From contig LT598458.1 of assembly GCA_900074725.1 (NCBI GenBank), forward strand, positions 682,001 through 746,000: a stretch of 64,000 nucleotides of DNA, in the 5' to 3' direction. A model generated the notes under the pieces. The model had not been told where the DNA came from and made no database searches. It worked only from the letters and a program-made list of their open reading frames with translations. Shown here in pieces: positions 1 through 10,318 of this stretch. The stretch's first letter is position 1; every line of letters starts with the position of its first letter. This stretch comes from Lachancea dasiensis. Lineage: Eukaryota > Ascomycota > Saccharomycetes > Saccharomycetales > Saccharomycetaceae. The translations under genes were made by a program, and so were the position numbers.

Positions 1-606
1 TTCCCACAGGCCCTTAGGCAAGAGTCTGGCAGATTCAGAAACAGGTATCTCTTGTGTGTAGAAAGGTCGACCATCGTCAAGCGAGTATTTGCCTGACTGG
101 TTTAAAAAGTTGTGAAGTTTTCCAACCTTTGTGGAGAGTCCGCCAAAAGAAACGGAAACGGTATTGAATTCAACTTGCTTAACTTCCAAGCTCTGTGCGT
201 CTAGCAAGTAGTCGGAACGAAAGAGACCTAGAGCCAGCTTCTGACTTATCCCGGATCCTTCTGCTTTCACATACAAATTCCACAGCTTGCCAGTGAACTC
301 GGGATCGAATTGACCCAATTTTTCAATAAGATTACCAAGCCAGTGGTCCTTATCTTGAGAAACTTTGGCATATAATTCATTGTACAACGTTTGGACAGAA
401 ATTGCCTGCTCGAAGCTTTTGCGAGGGAATGGCGTTGGAAACAGAGTAGTTGGCGCCAAAAGCCCTTGAGAGGTCTTGAAGTTTGGCGGGTACATCACTA
501 GCCCATTGCTCAAAGCCCAGTGACTAACCTCTGGAATCAGTTGTCCATTGATTTCATTTTTTGATAAAAGAGGAAAAGTAGGATAATCCTCAGAGGGTGC
601 GACCAT
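1..606 (-). CDS. GSH2: Glutathione synthetase, N-terminal part (runs off left edge)
   Basis: The frame is open from the ATG at 604-606 to base 1, giving the first 202 residues; an in-frame TAA lies six codons upstream, so this start is well fixed. The translation resembles yeast Gsh2 throughout: an early MYPP segment, then PTPFPRKSFEQA, LYNELYAKVSQD, FTGKLWNLY, LFRSDYLLD, and the conserved VEFNTVSVSFGGLS stretch at about residues 141-155. Gsh2 carries out the second, ATP-dependent step of glutathione synthesis, joining gamma-glutamylcysteine to glycine in the cytosol. The ATP-grasp C-terminal half lies outside the window. A Yap1-type site lies 111 bases upstream. In S. cerevisiae GSH2 and GAL11 are also near neighbours. 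Identification is firm; completeness of the 3' part cannot be judged. Confidence 0.95.
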   Translation of the reverse strand, partial: MVAPSEDYPTFPLLSKNEINGQLIPEVSHWALSNGLVMYPPNFKTSQGLLAPTTLFPTPFPRKSFEQAISVQTLYNELYAKVSQDKDHWLGNLIEKLGQFDPEFTGKLWNLYVKAEGSGISQKLALGLFRSDYLLDAQSLEVKQVEFNTVSVSFGGLSTKVGKLHNFLNQSGKYSLDDGRPFYTQEIPVSESARLLPKGLWE

Positions 607-716
607 CACCTTCCACTTTGATTAAAATCCCAAAGGTAGATTGATTGAGCTTTAGAGACCTTCGGGTGATACTCAAGATGGATCCTGCCAGCCTCTATAT
701 GGTTGGTTTCCATGGA

Positions 717-723
717 TTAGTAA
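717..723. promoter_or_regulatory. Candidate Yap1 response element upstream of GSH2
   Basis: The sequence TTAGTAA is an exact match to the Yap1 element TTASTAA and lies 111 bases before the GSH2 ATG. Glutathione synthesis genes are known Yap1 targets in S. cerevisiae, so the position is plausible. A 7-mer is weak evidence by itself. Confidence 0.5.
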
Positions 724-1374
724 ACATCTTAACGAGATTTAATCACTCTCGAGCATTATCAACGGGAAGCATGTCAGTTAAGCTCGTGAAACATGTCGCC
801 AGTGTTTTCGCTGACACTTCGCAAAAGTGGTTTTGGCATTTCATTCATCAATACGCGAATTTCAAACAGAAGGGATAGGGCTCGAACTTTAATTGACGAC
901 TAGAGATTTCATCTAAATATTTGATGACAACTTGAAATTTTACTAGAACGCTTGGACCGCCATGTGTGATTCTAGACCGAACCTCATTTATAAGGGCACC
1001 CATGTATGCCTCAAAACTTCTTGTGAATTGCAACTATGTTACTGTCAGACTTATAGTTTTTTAACCCTTGAAGCCTGGCATTTACATACTGTCAAGACGA
1101 GTATTGACGTGTGATAGAAGCTCTAAGACCGCGATCTACGATAGGAATCAAAGGCTTGTAACCAACCTAGATGGCTTTTGTATTGAGTGAGGACTATGTT
1201 GCCTTGAGTACAGATGCTTCTTTTCTCACGCGCTACCATCTACAAATAAATTATCAGGGCCTTATTAAATATATTTCATGACTGCCAGACCAGGAATCAC
1301 TTTGCATCTGAAAGATATCCTTCAAGTTACTGTCATTATGCTCACTTTTACTGAGAATTGTTGAGTAGTAATAA

Positions 1375-1420
1375 ACTAGAATATCGTTGTGACGGCGTTG
1401 CACACAACGATAATTCTAGT
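1375..1420. repeat. Long hairpin, arms of 17 and 18 bases
   Basis: The left arm is ACTAGAATATCGTTGTG (1375-1391). The right arm at 1403-1420 is its reverse complement apart from one bulged base, with an 11-base loop. Two further 8-bp stem-loops follow at 1427-1454 (AATCTCAG/CTGAGATT) and 1482-1525 (AAAATCAG/CTGATTTT). The series could be a folded RNA, a DNA-binding site array or the trace of an insertion; the sequence alone does not decide. Confidence 0.7.
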
Positions 1421-2883
1421 GTCAGTAATCTCAGATTTGCTTGAAACTGAGATTGGATGAATAAAGAGGGTTTTTGAACCTAAAATCAGACTATAAGGTA
1501 AAGTCACTGATAAAAAACTGATTTTGGAAACTCCAAACAGCTAATTGCTTGATTATAAGAAAATCTCGCACCACAAGTTCCTACCAGGAAAGGAGCTTAC
1601 ATCATCACACCCGTGGTTCGTAACACCTAATCATAGCTTGTCTGTGTAGTCCAATTTAACTAATTTCGTTAGAGCGACCTAAGTGTACTTCCTATGACAT
1701 CTTATGGCGCTCAATTGCATAACCATATATTGTTGTATTAAGGTAGAGAAAACCTCAAGATGTCGGGATAATGTCAGTAATCAGTTTCCGAGGGTGTTGC
1801 CAGGACAGGTGAGGTTTGATCTCAACAGGGAATTAATGTATAAATAGAGCTAATGGAAACCGCTTGTGGTAGCTAGTCATAGAGAGAACGAATTGTGATT
1901 TTATCTAATTATCGTATTTATATATTAAGCCCTAAGGTACCACGACATAGACAATGATCGTGACAATATTTTAGAGATAAATCACAATGTCAGTGAAATA
2001 AATGATAAATGAGCATAAAACTTCAAGAAGTAGTGGTCCAATGAATCGCAAGATGCCCCAAATATGGTCCAATAACCGTGAAGATGCATGGTATATTTTT
2101 ATGAAACCTCTGGCGAAGATCTCGTACCGGGCTTGAATCGTTGTATATATACGGACTATTTGATTCAATAGATGGACTAACATTATGGTCGAAAGAATCC
2201 TGGAGAGATGACTCGAGCCTCATCTATGATCTTAGTTGCAGTGTCCATTGATAATCTGAAAAATACACTCAACAAGTGATCTACTAATGACGCTGACACG
2301 CCTGAATTTCTCTCGCTCAGAAAAAGCTTTTGAAAACCTGAACGAGAAGATCGTTTGAGGTAAGCCTGCCATGGATTGAAGCTATTTCTTTTGAATCAAG
2401 CAGATATTCGATTTTTATGGATGATTCTCACTCGAAGTTATCAAGTTTGTCATCAGTACTGACCCGATTGTCCTTAATTACAGTGTTTTCAAAAGTGATA
2501 TCGATTGACCGAGAATCGCAGTGTTGAGTTTGAGAAAATCTACAAATATAGTCGCTAGGGCTACGAGTAGAACAAGCTCATGAGCAAGGAATAGGAAGAT
2601 GGGTACTCGAGTAGGTGCTCGAATTTCAATTTTTAAAAGGCAAAGGTCTTTGGCTTGGTTAGGAAGGTAAATCCCGTTCCATTAAAATGTTCAAACCTCG
2701 CACAAGCTCAGCAACCACTGTGGGTTTTCTCATCAAGCTTTCCGCTCGAGTGACCAGGCTGGTGGAGGAACATCTAGGTTCTCTCGAAAGTCGAATGGGA
2801 CCAATTTTATCGGCGCTGTTCGATTCATTAATTTAAATGATTGAATGATAGCAATGAATTAGTATATTATATCTAGAAGACCA

Positions 2884-5800
2884 TTATGAAGTGTCCCAAA
2901 AACTCCAGTCCCAGATTTTGCTGTCTTCGGCATTTCCTGCTAGAGCATCCTTTGTAAACTCTTTCTTAACTTCTTCAGCGGGTGCTGAAAAATAAAGATC
3001 CTCTGGAGAATCAAATTTGATCTTTTTGGAATCGCTCATGACTGCTGACGAAGCGGGAGATATATTTGGGCTGTTTTCTGAGTCCGGAGCATTCCGCTTA
3101 GTACCTCGAGACCCAGATGTTAGGTTGCTATTACCGAACGAAAAGGTAGTTAGGTCAGTTGTACCATATACATCCCTGAATATACTGGAAACTTCGCGAT
3201 TTCCAAATGAGGTTGCATCTGGTTTATAGTTTCCGACAGGGGAGTTGGTTGCAAAGACAATTCTATTGTCTTTGATGGATACGTTGGCATATTCCTGATC
3301 TTTCAAACGCTGCGCAGCTGGCTTGTTTGCAACTTTTTTCCCAGCACCGTTGACTTGATCCACGACTTCCTGAGGTATGGAATTTATCAGCTCTACTTGA
3401 TCATCACTAACTCCCAGTGATTCTCCTAAACAGCACAGAAACAAATCTACGGCAGAGTTGCGCAGAATATCTTGTCGGCGCTTGAACCTTGAAATTACAT
3501 CGTTTTTCCTGACAACCATCTTCTTCAAAATCTCTTCGTCTTCTTTGTATTGGTTGCTTACAGGCCCAGAGGGTCCCACATTGTTTGGAATTGACTTTGG
3601 AGAAGGACTTTGGTTCGCAGTGACCGCTTTAGTGGCCATGGGAGATACGCTTGCCAATCCCACATTAGCAACACGAGGAGTGCCTGTCCGGCTTGAGACA
3701 ACAGGTCCCATTCCGGTTCCTGGTGCGGGCGTACTTGAGGGCATAACAGCAGAAGGAGTACCTTGATTTGAAGCCTGCTTGAGTGTCATTTTCTTTCTCA
3801 TCTGAGCCTGTTTCTTAGCCGGCGAAAGGCCACCTTGTTGTGGAGATAACTTTGCGTTCAAAAGCTCTGGAGAATTTAGGAAATCTACCCCCGACGTTGT
3901 CGCGCGCAAAGTCTCCGGCGCAGAATGAGGCATCAAACCAGGATCGCCCTCAGCAGTTTTCGCAGAAGCAGGTCTTGGCCAGTTATCTATCTGAGAAGTA
4001 AACTGTTGGGCCTTCTGCTGCTGGTGCTGCTGGTGCTGCCGCATTTGCATCTGCTGCTGAATTTGTTGGAAGGAGCCTTGGATGCGTTGTTGATTGAATG
4101 TGGGGTCTACTTGTTGGCTTGCCGTCCTTGGGTGTGTTTGTTGCTGCTGCACTTGTTGCACCTGTTGTGTTTGTGGTGCGTGTTGCGTTTGTTGTGTTGG
4201 TTGTGTTTGTTGTTGTTGCTGCTGCTGCTGTTGCTGTCTTGCTGCAATGATCTGCTGATGGCGTCTCAGAACCTGATCTTTGATGAACTCGTAATATTTC
4301 TGGTAACGAAAGATGACCTTGTCTACCACTTCCGGTGGGACAATAAAAATACCTCTAGACGCATGTTCTGTAATCTCCTTTGTAAGCATCCTAATCTGAA
4401 GTAGCTGGCGAACGTTTTCCTCATTCCGTGTGATCATGTATAAGGTGGGAATAAAGCTATCCACGTTTGTGAACAATTGTCTATTCAGCTGCAGTTTATT
4501 CCTTATCGATTGTTTCTGTTCCTGCGAAATTTGATTGGTAATATTTGACAGCCTTAAATGAGACTTTTGTATCTCAGCAGAGATCCTACGAAGAACCATT
4601 AGGTCTTGTTCTGTAGGTCGAGGAAGTGAGAACTTTGGAGGTGGTTGAGATTGTCCAGGTACTTGAGAACCAGTCTGGGATTGTGTAGGAACTTGACCCT
4701 GGGGCTGAGGTTGAGATAGCACAGTTTGCTCCATATTTTGTGGAGGACCCTGAAGTTCAGAAGCTGTAGGGTTCTCATTAAACGCATTAATATTGGAGTT
4801 TGCCCCACTGTAGGGCCTCCTAGCAGCTAAATTGGCTTGCGAGCCCCCACTGTTAGGCATAAATTGGCTCATCTGGGGCACTCCAGTTCCAGAAACGGGA
4901 GGTACGGTGGCTTGCTGACTCGAAGCGTTAGCGGTACCCATTTGGTTTCTTGCAGCTTGCAACTTTTTTAGTGCCATTTGATTAATGTATTTTTTGATGT
5001 AAATAGCTTGCTGTTGTGGAGTGAGAACAGCCGGCAGTCTATTCGTTCTCTGCAGATCTGCGATCAGCTTTTTCCCATTTTCATAAAGAGCTTTCTGTTC
5101 AGCTGGAGTAAATATTTGGTTAAGCCTATTCAGTACATTGGGCACCTCCTGTGTTTGGGCTTGCGTTGGTTGTCCCATTGGCATCTGCTGCGGCTGTGAC
5201 TGTTGGACGATCTGCGGCTGTTGCATCTGTGGCTGAGGCTGATGCGGCTGCGGCTGCTGAGGTTGCTGCAAAGCAGACTGGCCCTGATGGGCTTGAGATC
5301 CGGGACCCGCACTTGGAACTCGAGAGTTGGGTCTTCCTTGGGGAGGACCGCGGTTGTTAGCATTGACCTGTTGAAGCCTTGATTTAAAAACAATTTGTTG
5401 ATGCATTTGGTAAACTTGTTTTGCGATTTGAAGATCTTTTGGTCCCAAACGTTTTTGCTGGGCCAGCTCCGTTACTTTCTGCCAAGTGTTGACACCTGGC
5501 GGTAAGTTGGGAATCCTTTGCAACAACTCTCTTGGAATTTCAGCGCCTTTCATTTCATTGATTAGTTGCTGTTGTTGTGGAGTAAGCTGAGGCCTCGCTG
5601 CATTATTTGAAACAGGTGCGTTACGAGGTATGCCACCACGGAGTTGCTGGGCAGCCTGCTGTCTCAGCTTGGCTTGCTGATTGAAGAACATTTGCGAGTT
5701 TACGTTGTTGCTACCTGGAGGATAGTGACTCGGAGGAGCCTGCTGTTGCTGCTGTTGCTGCTGCCGTTGCTGCATTTGCATCTGCTGTTGCATCTGCTGA

Positions 5801-6114
5801 TTTGTCATGGTGGACACGTCATGGCGGCTTTGGGCATTAGATGAGTTTTGCTGCACATTCGCTATAGCCTTTTTCCTTGCAGTATCCATGGCGGCGATTC
5901 TCTTACGCATTGAGTCCAAATATAAATCTTTTGATGAGCTGCTCGCATACAGATTCTTTTCGAACTGCTCGGCCGTCTTCTTCAGTTTCTCCAGATTAAA
6001 ATTACCACGATCGCCACCATTAACCTGACTTATCTGAGCTAAAATTTGAGCCAGTTCTGTGATGTACTTGGAGCGTTCCTGGTTCGACAGAGTCGACCTC
6101 CAATCAGCGTCCAT
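2884..6114 (-). CDS. GAL11: Mediator tail subunit Med15/Gal11
   Basis: The protein is 1076 residues, close to S. cerevisiae Gal11. It is a subunit of the Mediator tail that contacts activators such as Gcn4, Gal4 and Pdr1 and passes the signal to RNA polymerase II. An N-terminal KIX-type helical domain spans about residues 5-85. Glutamine tracts follow (about 108-125, and again in the middle). An activator-binding block at about 175-250 contains LTPQQQQLINEM and LLQRIPNLPPGVNTWQKV, which match Gal11. The C terminus is acidic and aromatic, ending near WDWSFW. The start is the ATG at 6112-6114; the frame is open a further 18 codons upstream, but only from a TTG. The glutamine repeats probably vary in length between strains. 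It is transcribed in the same direction as FUN30, which lies upstream. Confidence 0.95.
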   Translation of the reverse strand: MDADWRSTLSNQERSKYITELAQILAQISQVNGGDRGNFNLEKLKKTAEQFEKNLYASSSSKDLYLDSMRKRIAAMDTARKKAIANVQQNSSNAQSRHDVSTMTNQQMQQQMQMQQRQQQQQQQQAPPSHYPPGSNNVNSQMFFNQQAKLRQQAAQQLRGGIPRNAPVSNNAARPQLTPQQQQLINEMKGAEIPRELLQRIPNLPPGVNTWQKVTELAQQKRLGPKDLQIAKQVYQMHQQIVFKSRLQQVNANNRGPPQGRPNSRVPSAGPGSQAHQGQSALQQPQQPQPHQPQPQMQQPQIVQQSQPQQMPMGQPTQAQTQEVPNVLNRLNQIFTPAEQKALYENGKKLIADLQRTNRLPAVLTPQQQAIYIKKYINQMALKKLQAARNQMGTANASSQQATVPPVSGTGVPQMSQFMPNSGGSQANLAARRPYSGANSNINAFNENPTASELQGPPQNMEQTVLSQPQPQGQVPTQSQTGSQVPGQSQPPPKFSLPRPTEQDLMVLRRISAEIQKSHLRLSNITNQISQEQKQSIRNKLQLNRQLFTNVDSFIPTLYMITRNEENVRQLLQIRMLTKEITEHASRGIFIVPPEVVDKVIFRYQKYYEFIKDQVLRRHQQIIAARQQQQQQQQQQTQPTQQTQHAPQTQQVQQVQQQQTHPRTASQQVDPTFNQQRIQGSFQQIQQQMQMRQHQQHQQQKAQQFTSQIDNWPRPASAKTAEGDPGLMPHSAPETLRATTSGVDFLNSPELLNAKLSPQQGGLSPAKKQAQMRKKMTLKQASNQGTPSAVMPSSTPAPGTGMGPVVSSRTGTPRVANVGLASVSPMATKAVTANQSPSPKSIPNNVGPSGPVSNQYKEDEEILKKMVVRKNDVISRFKRRQDILRNSAVDLFLCCLGESLGVSDDQVELINSIPQEVVDQVNGAGKKVANKPAAQRLKDQEYANVSIKDNRIVFATNSPVGNYKPDATSFGNREVSSIFRDVYGTTDLTTFSFGNSNLTSGSRGTKRNAPDSENSPNISPASSAVMSDSKKIKFDSPEDLYFSAPAEEVKKEFTKDALAGNAEDSKIWDWSFWDTS

Positions 6115-6744
6115 ACTTGACGGTAACTTTACAATTTCCTGTCTGTTATTAGGTTCCAAACGTTCCAATGAGCGCTATCGAAAGCTTTCTACAGCCAGAT
6201 CTCACTATTTGACCAATAAGGAAGCCTCTCGATTTTATTCACAGTCAAGCTGAACCCTCCCTAGAACTCAATAGATATTCAATACTTTCAAGTGTTGGAC
6301 TGAATAAAAGACTCCTTCAAAATTCCTGCCTTCAAAGTTTGATAAAAAGAGCCCCCACAGAAATTAGCCACCACCAAGCGAGAGGATAGACCTTTCAAGA
6401 AACGAGTGATTTAAGTTTCTTTGCGTTAAAGTACTGTTTCCAGATGGGGATCAGAGCTATAATATGATGAAAGAAGAATGGTCATTTCAAACGGAAAAGA
6501 TAAGTAATCCAAATGGAGCACCGGCGGGCCGCTATGAAGGCTGCAACGAGGACATTGTGATGTCGATTAGGGTGCTTATACTACACTATCCAATAAAACC
6601 CTAAAATTTACTTAAAAGCCAGCGATGGCATACTAGTCTTTGCACAATTTAGGTAAAATACAACGGTCGCAACCATAACTTAAGCCAAGGTAATCACATC
6701 TAGAATAGATGCAATTGATTCACGAGTTATCAACCATGTTAAGT
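6115..6744. other. Intergenic: GAL11 5' flank and FUN30 3' flank
   Basis: This 630-base interval should contain the GAL11 promoter at its left and the FUN30 terminator at its right. I see no gene, RNA or repeat in it. Confidence 0.5.
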
Positions 6745-9700
6745 TTATTGGTTTTCCTCGTAGATAATATCCTCTAGAATGTCACTGACCCGACTCTCGA
6801 GGGCTTCAGTGGCCTTCGTGTCTTCTTCACTGATATGTGTGTCAAGGGCAAGCTTATTCTTCGCTAACTGAAGAATCTTCTCTTCAATCGAGCTACGGGT
6901 AATCAAAGTTGTGATATGGACAGTTTTCGATTGTCCTACGCGGTGCGCACGGTCTGCAGCTTGCTTGTCGTCGTGGGGGTTAAAACTTTGGTCGAAAATG
7001 ACGACGTGGTTTGCACACACCAGGTTTATCCCAAACCCACCTGCTTTAGTTGAAAGAATAAAGACCGGGATGTTGTCGTCGTCGTGGAACTTATCTATTA
7101 AGGTCTGGCGGTCGTTGACCTGAGTCGACCCATCAAGTCGCACAAAATTGATGTTCAGTGTAGTTAATGCAAGTTCTAAGATATCCAGCATTTGTGTGAA
7201 CAACGAGAAAACCAAGACTTTTTCATTTTTATTCTCAATGATATCTTTAAGAATTTTACCCAGCGCATCGATCTTACCAGAATTCATCCATTCGTTGTTC
7301 TTAAGTTGAAATTCCCCCAACGTCTTGGGGAATCTGAGACACAGCCTATGAAGCTCGAAGTCCGTCATGTAGCTCATGTCTTCTTGGATGTATTCCTTGT
7401 TGCCATTCTCGGCATATTCAGGCTCTTTCAAAATGGCAAGGCTCATTTTATCTAAAACTTCATTGTCATAAATTTGTCGGAAGAGGAGTGGGTGCAAAGA
7501 AGCTTTCCGTAGAGACATAATTAAGTTCTTCGAGATGTTCATCTTGGTCTTCACAGGATTCCCATTGTTTTTACCATTGTTTTTAACGTGGCTTGAGCTT
7601 TCTTCCTCCTCCTTCAACTCAGCCATTTTTTTCTTATGCTCTAAGACAAGCTGAATTTCACGATTGTAAATGAAACGTTGAGCTTCGTTCATGTCACAAT
7701 ACTCGATCTTCGAATGCTTGCGAGGTAAATGCTTTAAAACCTGGTCCTTCTTCCTTCTTAGGATGAAAGGCTTCATCATAGTTTTAGCTCTGGCAATTGC
7801 CTCCTGGGCTAAAAGTGGGTTATAGTCTTTGTTAGAATCTGATGTCCTTGCCCTCTGCCTGAAGACGGCTGAAAGGTCATCCTTTTTCGAAATGAACAGT
7901 GACGGCATTATGAACTCCAACAGAGACATTAACTCTTTCAGATTATTTTGCAGTGGGGTCCCGGTTAGTAAAAGCCTGAAATTTGCTTCAATTTTCATTA
8001 GTTTAGAAAAGCGTTCTGATAGCGAGTTTTTTAACATATGGCCCTCGTCATATACTACCACATTGAAACCTCGATTCTTTAAGAATGAAACATCATATTT
8101 GTTGCCCGACGCGAGATTATAAGTCGTAACGACTACATCGTAATGCCCTTCATTATCCTCCAAAATGTCGCGTAATTCTGCCCTTTCCTGTTGAGAACCA
8201 TAATATGGTTCAATTTTCATTTCGGGACAGAATTTGGCAAACTCTCTCAGCCAATTTTCCAATGTCGATGATGGTACCACCACTAAATGAGGACCAGGCT
8301 CATTCATTTGCTTCAAATATGCTAAGAATGCAATGACTTGACACGTTTTTCCAAGCCCCATTTCATCTGCTAAAATACAAGATAAGTTGTTATGATACAA
8401 TAGGTGCAGCCAGTTGATACCTGTCTGTTGATAGTCCTTGAGTGTAACCTCCGGGGATAGAAGCTTCGGTTTCTGTCTGAAAAATTTGATTTCTTTGTGA
8501 CTGGGCTTGCCTCTGCCGCGCGCTAGAGTTCTAGATCTTCTGCTTGCCCGATATTCTTCATCCTCACTTTCTTCGTAGTCCTCTTCATCATCATCAAAGT
8601 CGCTATCATCGACTTTCCGTTCTGACTTTCCGGCCTTGGGTATAGCATCACCACTTATCCCAGACTCGTTGTTTTCACCAGATAATTCGTCCTCACTAGC
8701 TGCACTTTCATCTTCATTGCCAATATCAATAAAATTGAGCTCGCCATTTTGGATATCTTCGACGTTAACTCCCCATTTTTCAATCTGTGAGGCAATGGAA
8801 GTTCCGTATGCAGAACACCTTTTGATCAATGAGTCAATGGCATTGTAACCTCTCATGGTTTGAATGACCTTGTCCAATAGCTTCTCGCCGTCCTTTTTTG
8901 TTTGGCCACGTCTAGTGCTCTTCTTTTTCTGCTGCTGTTTAATTTCCTCTTCTGTGACAAAATCTGCTTCAGCGAATGAAGCTAAACTTTTGTAAGGACG
9001 ATTCTTGACAACCATACTGGCTTTATCAAAGGAAGTATCGGCCAGATCAGCTATGTCCTTTTCATCTGCACCATTTAGAAACTTCAAAATCTCTTCATCA
9101 ATATTTACATCTGGCGTGGCTTCTTGATAATCTTCCCCACTGATGTTTTCATCTCCACTGTTATGCTCGTCAGCGCTTATTTCGTCTTCATCTTCATCAG
9201 AGAGGGATACAGAGCTCTTTTTTACACCGGCAAGCGTCTCTCGGGAAACGTTATCAGCACGAACCAGCTTACGCCTCTTCCGCGTCGTTGATTCCATTTG
9301 GGAAATAGTGGAAGGATCAACGACAACAGACTCCATGGTGGGCCTATGGCGTTGGTTCATAACATGCGAGTACCTATCAAATATCGAGGTCTTTTGTTTC
9401 TCCACAGTAACCTTGGATGATCGTTCTGGTGAAGCCACAATGCCCGCACTTCTAGTATATGCTGCCTCATTGTCGTTGAGCCCAGCTGAGGACGAAGATC
9501 CAAGCGTCATCAGCCTGCTGGTGGGTTTTTTCTCACCGGGGCGCCAAGCCCATGATCGCGAACTTTTCTGTGACTGGATTTTCTCCAGTCTTTCCCTTGT
9601 TAACCCCAAGTCGTATGAGTTTGATTTGAAGACTGCTTTGATCAATGTTTCGGAAAAATCAGGATATTCTGCAGTGAGGGTGGCAACTTCGGCATTCATA

Positions 9701-9900
9701 TCTCCATTTACACCCGCCGCTCCACCGGTGTGACCCAGGCTAGGCTTTTCGGCCGGCTTGAAGACAAATCTGTCTCTCAGAACCGACGTCTGCGTGCTCT
9801 CACTTTTTAGCGGCGAAGAAGACGTGATTTTGGTCTCTTCAGCAGGTGAAGACTCGGGCACTTGAACATCATCACCTTTTTTAGGAGTTTCACCGCTCAT
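6745..9900 (-). CDS. FUN30: Snf2-family chromatin remodeller Fun30
   Basis: The protein is 1051 residues (S. cerevisiae Fun30 has about 1130). It is the single-subunit ATPase that slides or exchanges nucleosome components, supports silent chromatin, and promotes long-range end resection at DNA breaks. A CUE-like ubiquitin-binding segment lies at about residues 68-108. A long acidic and basic linker follows, then the Snf2 ATPase from about residue 485. The Walker A motif DEMGLGKT is at 512-519, the DEGH box at 618-621, LLLTGTPLQNNLKELMSLL at about 643, and the helicase C-terminal motifs STKAGGFGINL and QAADRAHRVGQ near residue 980. All motor motifs look intact. The ATG at 9898-9900 is the first of the open frame. 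FUN30 and ATS1 are divergent neighbours here as in S. cerevisiae. Confidence 0.96.
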   Translation of the reverse strand: MSGETPKKGDDVQVPESSPAEETKITSSSPLKSESTQTSVLRDRFVFKPAEKPSLGHTGGAAGVNGDMNAEVATLTAEYPDFSETLIKAVFKSNSYDLGLTRERLEKIQSQKSSRSWAWRPGEKKPTSRLMTLGSSSSAGLNDNEAAYTRSAGIVASPERSSKVTVEKQKTSIFDRYSHVMNQRHRPTMESVVVDPSTISQMESTTRKRRKLVRADNVSRETLAGVKKSSVSLSDEDEDEISADEHNSGDENISGEDYQEATPDVNIDEEILKFLNGADEKDIADLADTSFDKASMVVKNRPYKSLASFAEADFVTEEEIKQQQKKKSTRRGQTKKDGEKLLDKVIQTMRGYNAIDSLIKRCSAYGTSIASQIEKWGVNVEDIQNGELNFIDIGNEDESAASEDELSGENNESGISGDAIPKAGKSERKVDDSDFDDDEEDYEESEDEEYRASRRSRTLARGRGKPSHKEIKFFRQKPKLLSPEVTLKDYQQTGINWLHLLYHNNLSCILADEMGLGKTCQVIAFLAYLKQMNEPGPHLVVVPSSTLENWLREFAKFCPEMKIEPYYGSQQERAELRDILEDNEGHYDVVVTTYNLASGNKYDVSFLKNRGFNVVVYDEGHMLKNSLSERFSKLMKIEANFRLLLTGTPLQNNLKELMSLLEFIMPSLFISKKDDLSAVFRQRARTSDSNKDYNPLLAQEAIARAKTMMKPFILRRKKDQVLKHLPRKHSKIEYCDMNEAQRFIYNREIQLVLEHKKKMAELKEEEESSSHVKNNGKNNGNPVKTKMNISKNLIMSLRKASLHPLLFRQIYDNEVLDKMSLAILKEPEYAENGNKEYIQEDMSYMTDFELHRLCLRFPKTLGEFQLKNNEWMNSGKIDALGKILKDIIENKNEKVLVFSLFTQMLDILELALTTLNINFVRLDGSTQVNDRQTLIDKFHDDDNIPVFILSTKAGGFGINLVCANHVVIFDQSFNPHDDKQAADRAHRVGQSKTVHITTLITRSSIEEKILQLAKNKLALDTHISEEDTKATEALESRVSDILEDIIYEENQ

Positions 9901-10318
9901 AACTGAAATTAGCTAGCACTCTGTCTTGCGAGCCAGAGCCTTGGAAGTTGTTGAAGCTAAGTAAACTGCTTACGTTCTTGAATTTTTTTAATTAATTAAT
10001 TAATATTTTCGTGTTGCGCATCAGAGGAGCACCTCAGAGATGCACAACAAATTAGGCAGATAGAATAAGTTCAATAGACACTTAGAAGTAGTGCATTTGA
10101 TAATAAAACTCTATAATATCTTCCGCTTTCACTTGACTGTGTTGCTTTCGTGTTTTTTGGTCAATTTTAGATCATTGGGATAGAAAGTAAACCAGATCTA
10201 CTCATCTGAATCAACTCCAAGCAACTAGCGCCACACCACGGTCAATTTGAATTACCTTTGGTTTTGCTGAACTGCTGAACAAACTAATTTTGATAGAATC
10301 TATAGTGTAGGTATCAAA
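9901..10318. promoter_or_regulatory. Divergent promoter between FUN30 and ATS1
   Basis: This 418-base interval separates two divergent start codons. At about 9977-10010 it carries a T-run followed by tandem AATT units, of the kind that usually keeps nucleosomes away from a promoter. No specific factor site stands out. Confidence 0.6.

Larger units (their letters stand above)
607..2883. other. Long gene-poor interval between GSH2 and GAL11
   Basis: This is about 2.3 kb between the 5' end of GSH2 and the 3' end of GAL11, several times the usual spacing in this window. It holds the GSH2 promoter and a cluster of stem-loops at 1375-1525. The open frames on either strand are short; many lack an ATG and none resembles a known protein. 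I looked for tRNA A and B boxes, snRNA and RNase P/MRP signatures, and centromere CDEI/CDEIII motifs, and recognised none. It may hold a non-coding RNA, a fast-evolving or spliced small gene, or decayed sequence. Confidence 0.6.

Noticed and set aside
880-900. tRNA T-arm suggested by GGGCTCGAACTTT
   Set aside because: Read on the minus strand the five bases on each side of the loop do not pair, and no A box or acceptor stem is found.
1760-1800. Centromere element III suggested by CAGTTTCCGAGGG near 1780
   Set aside because: The core differs from the TTTCCGAA consensus, the flanking DNA is not AT-rich, and there is no CDEI nearby.
2687-2836. 49-codon ATG frame just beyond the 3' end of GAL11
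   Set aside because: Short, no recognised family (it is not one of the small Tom or ATP synthase subunits), so not listed as a gene; noted under the gene-poor interval.
3925-4404. Antisense Leu-rich frame across GAL11
   Set aside because: It is the complement of the CAG/CAA glutamine tracts of Gal11, a compositional artefact.
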